This document shows positions 62,643-64,000 of a stretch of 64,000 nucleotides of DNA, piece after piece. The first letter of the stretch is position 1, and each line of letters starts with the position of its first letter. Location: NCBI GenBank assembly GCA_036897445.1, contig JAYMTL010000002.1:1-64000 (forward strand), written 5' to 3'. The notes below the pieces were generated by a model. It made no database searches. It saw nothing but the letters and a program-made list of their open reading frames with translations, and was not told the DNA's origin. Source of the stretch: Pelargonium tetragonum. Taxonomy: Eukaryota > Streptophyta > Magnoliopsida > Geraniales > Geraniaceae. A program made the translations under genes and the position numbers.

Positions 62643-64000
62643 GTAGTAGTCTGAAATAAACCTACTTACATCACCATACTCTTGAATTATTCTTTAACGT
62701 AGTATTAAAGCTCTAACTTTACCTTTAAGAAAAGCAGGACTTCTTTACGGGTAGGGCTTTGGTATAGAATCTCTCTTTAAGTGTTATTAGAAACCCCAAA
62801 AACTTTGTTAGAGGAATTGTGATACCTGGCAGCAGTTTCCTTCTGAATACTCAATTTGCAAAGGTGCCCTTTCTCAGTATTTTATTATTGCTTTAGACTC
62901 TATGTCAAAGTTCCCCTCTTTACAACAAAAATATAAGGAGTACAGTAATCTTGTTAGCGCACTCTCCATTTTAGGATGGTTTGCTAGCCAGAACCCAATT
63001 AAAACTTTAACTATAAGAGGCGGTGGGTCTCCTTAAAGTCTTTTATAAGCTGTATCACAAGGAAATATGGAAATATTATGATTACTTCGAATGCATAAGT
63101 TTAGCTAGTAAATTAAAGAAAAATAAGCGCGCACTTAATCGAAACTTAAATCTGTATAACTTTGTATTGATGGGCTCAAAACTTTAAGAAGAAGAACTTG
63201 AATAAGGAACCTAAGTTGACATACTATCGAAGTGAAATAAGGGGGAGCGCTGCAACTTCTGGGATTTTCACTCTATTTATGTTCTCTGAGACTCTGTACT
63301 TTATATTAAGGATTTCTAGCGGACTCCTTTCAAAGGGAATCTAACAAATTATACTTGTTAATATTAATAGTGGGGGTTCCCGAAAAAGTTAAAAAACATA
63401 AAAATAAGAGTTCTCGATTCTCGAATGTATTTATATAAAGTACAAATAAAGGGTTACTTCTACGAGCCTGCTCTGACAATAGGCCACATATCTTTAACTA
63501 GATTCAAGATGAGTTGGACTTTATATACTTGACTAACTACTTAGCAACTTGGATGGCTCAGGCCTATAATTAAACCTCCGTTTAGTTTTACTGGATTGAA
63601 TAAAATAGAATGAAAATGAAAGGGTAATTGTAGGATCTACAAAAAATCCCAAACTGGAGTAACAAGCATCCAAGAAGCCCCAACCTCTCGATAGGATAAT
63701 ATCGAGAAAGTAATAGAAGTAGTAGTAGTAATAATAAGCAGCGAAGAGTATTCCATCTCAGAAAGAAGATTTAAACTATTATATAATTAAGAATCCTATT
63801 AACTAAACGAACTCCCTTTTTAGTATAAATTGCCCCCGAAAGTAAATAGATACAGAGAGCTTATATCTATGTGCCCTGCACTATAAAAGACTTTAGCAAT
63901 TAAGGTTTCTTTTCTTTTTTTATAATAGAGAGGGAATAGCTCAAGGAGAGCCAGGTTTCCTATAGAGTCATTATAAAGCGTGTCCGAATTGTAATTGTAC

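Larger units (their letters stand above)
1..64000. other. AT-rich, RIP-like mutated block without intact genes
   Basis: TpA is over-represented and CpA/TpG under-represented through the window. Hand counts of four 120-base samples gave TpA/ApT between 1.1 and 2.3 and (CpA+TpG)/(ApC+GpT) between 0.5 and 1.0. Repeat-induced point mutation in filamentous ascomycetes converts CpA to TpA on both strands of repeated DNA and yields exactly this bias; I know no other common process that pushes TpA/ApT so high. TAA and TAG are dense in all frames and no open stretch exceeds about 105 codons. What is seen is the bias and the lack of genes. That this is fungal heterochromatin, an AT isochore or a centromere flank is inference. 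A divergent organelle genome is the main alternative, but it would not explain the TpA excess. Confidence 0.68.
61490..64000. other. Eroded non-coding sequence with T-loop and 14-mer sites
   Basis: No gene is supported. GGTTCAAGTC lies at 61914-61923 (plus strand, no paired stem), the 14-mer AGGTAATGTAATTA at 62629-62642, and a short GTA/ATA triplet run near 63718-63736. Confidence 0.58.

Noticed and set aside
1-64000. Purine-run/pyrimidine-run blocks (GGGGCTCC, GGAGTCCT, GGGATTCC) every 40-60 bases, read as pervasive mini-insertions or bypass elements.
   Set aside because: Loss of CpA and TpG leaves TpA as almost the only common pyrimidine-to-purine step, so purine runs followed by pyrimidine runs arise by themselves. 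The blocks share no fixed sequence or length.
1-64000. A highly unusual organelle genome (tRNA-like and LSU-like pieces, no nuclear-type genes).
   Set aside because: No organelle protein motif (cox1, cob, nad) was found in any frame, rRNA matches are weak, and the TpA excess points to RIP. Kept only as the alternative.
1-64000. Reassigned stop codons (TAA/TAG as sense) hiding long genes.
   Set aside because: In the stretches I tried, reading TAG as sense did not give long open frames, because TAA is also dense in every frame.

Overview
This 64 kb window looks like a fossil, AT-rich block of a filamentous ascomycete nuclear genome that has been worked over by repeat-induced point mutation (RIP). 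The main evidence is dinucleotide content. TpA is far commoner than expected, while CpA and TpG are depleted. Hand counts of four 120-base samples gave TpA/ApT of 12/11 (45001-45120), 17/13 (3601-3720), 16/7 (53041-53160) and 14/9 (22441-22560). The matching (CpA+TpG)/(ApC+GpT) values were 8/13, 8/10, 6/12 and 11/11. Usual rule-of-thumb RIP thresholds are above 0.89 and below 1.03. G+C is roughly one third in the samples I counted. The assignment to Pezizomycotina is an inference from this signature; no marker gene names the organism.

I find no intact protein-coding gene. The longest open stretch is about 105 codons, most are under 90, and many begin at TTG or GTG rather than ATG. Stop triplets TAA and TAG are everywhere, as expected when CAA, CAG and TGG codons are mutated. 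The window-wide texture of purine run followed by pyrimidine run (GGGGCTCC, GGAGTCCT and similar) follows from losing CpA and TpG, which leaves TpA as almost the only common pyrimidine-to-purine step. I first read these blocks as mini-insertions and then rejected that.

Two things stand out from the background. First, about a dozen dispersed blocks, in both orientations, share a layout: a TA-rich stretch (ctatctattac, atactatag) followed by 150-350 bases of purine-rich sequence whose translation is strongly Lys/Thr/Ala/Arg-rich (KTKKAGIGK, PKKRATKKATKT, ARKTMTRSLG). Several carry a conserved 14-mer, AGGTAATGYAATTA, in or after the basic stretch. Blocks lie near 10.1, 13.9, 31.5, 32.3, 37.5, 38.8, 41.7, 47.8, 51.6, 51.9, 59.1 and 59.6 kb. 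They look like eroded copies of one unclassified repeat or gene family. Second, the tRNA T-loop / pol III B-box core GGTTCRANTC occurs at least 11 times, against under one expected at this base composition, although it contains dinucleotides RIP should erode. Most copies lack paired T-stems, so they are not ordinary tRNA genes. The best, at 49653-49740 on the minus strand, has a perfect 5-bp T-stem and class II tRNA length.

Region by region: 1-10 kb is eroded sequence with a 17-bp tandem duplication near 3.26 kb. 10-14.2 kb holds two basic-repeat blocks. 14.2-31.4 kb is mostly featureless, with B-box sites and a CpG-dense tRNA-like patch at 21.43 kb. 31.4-42 kb holds five basic-repeat blocks, three tRNA-like or LSU-rRNA-like patches and the largest TA-rich tract. 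42-52 kb has the longest open frame, a degenerate tRNA and three basic-repeat blocks. 52-64 kb has two more blocks and a 25-base near-perfect palindrome at 61465-61489. Nothing here forms an operon or pathway.
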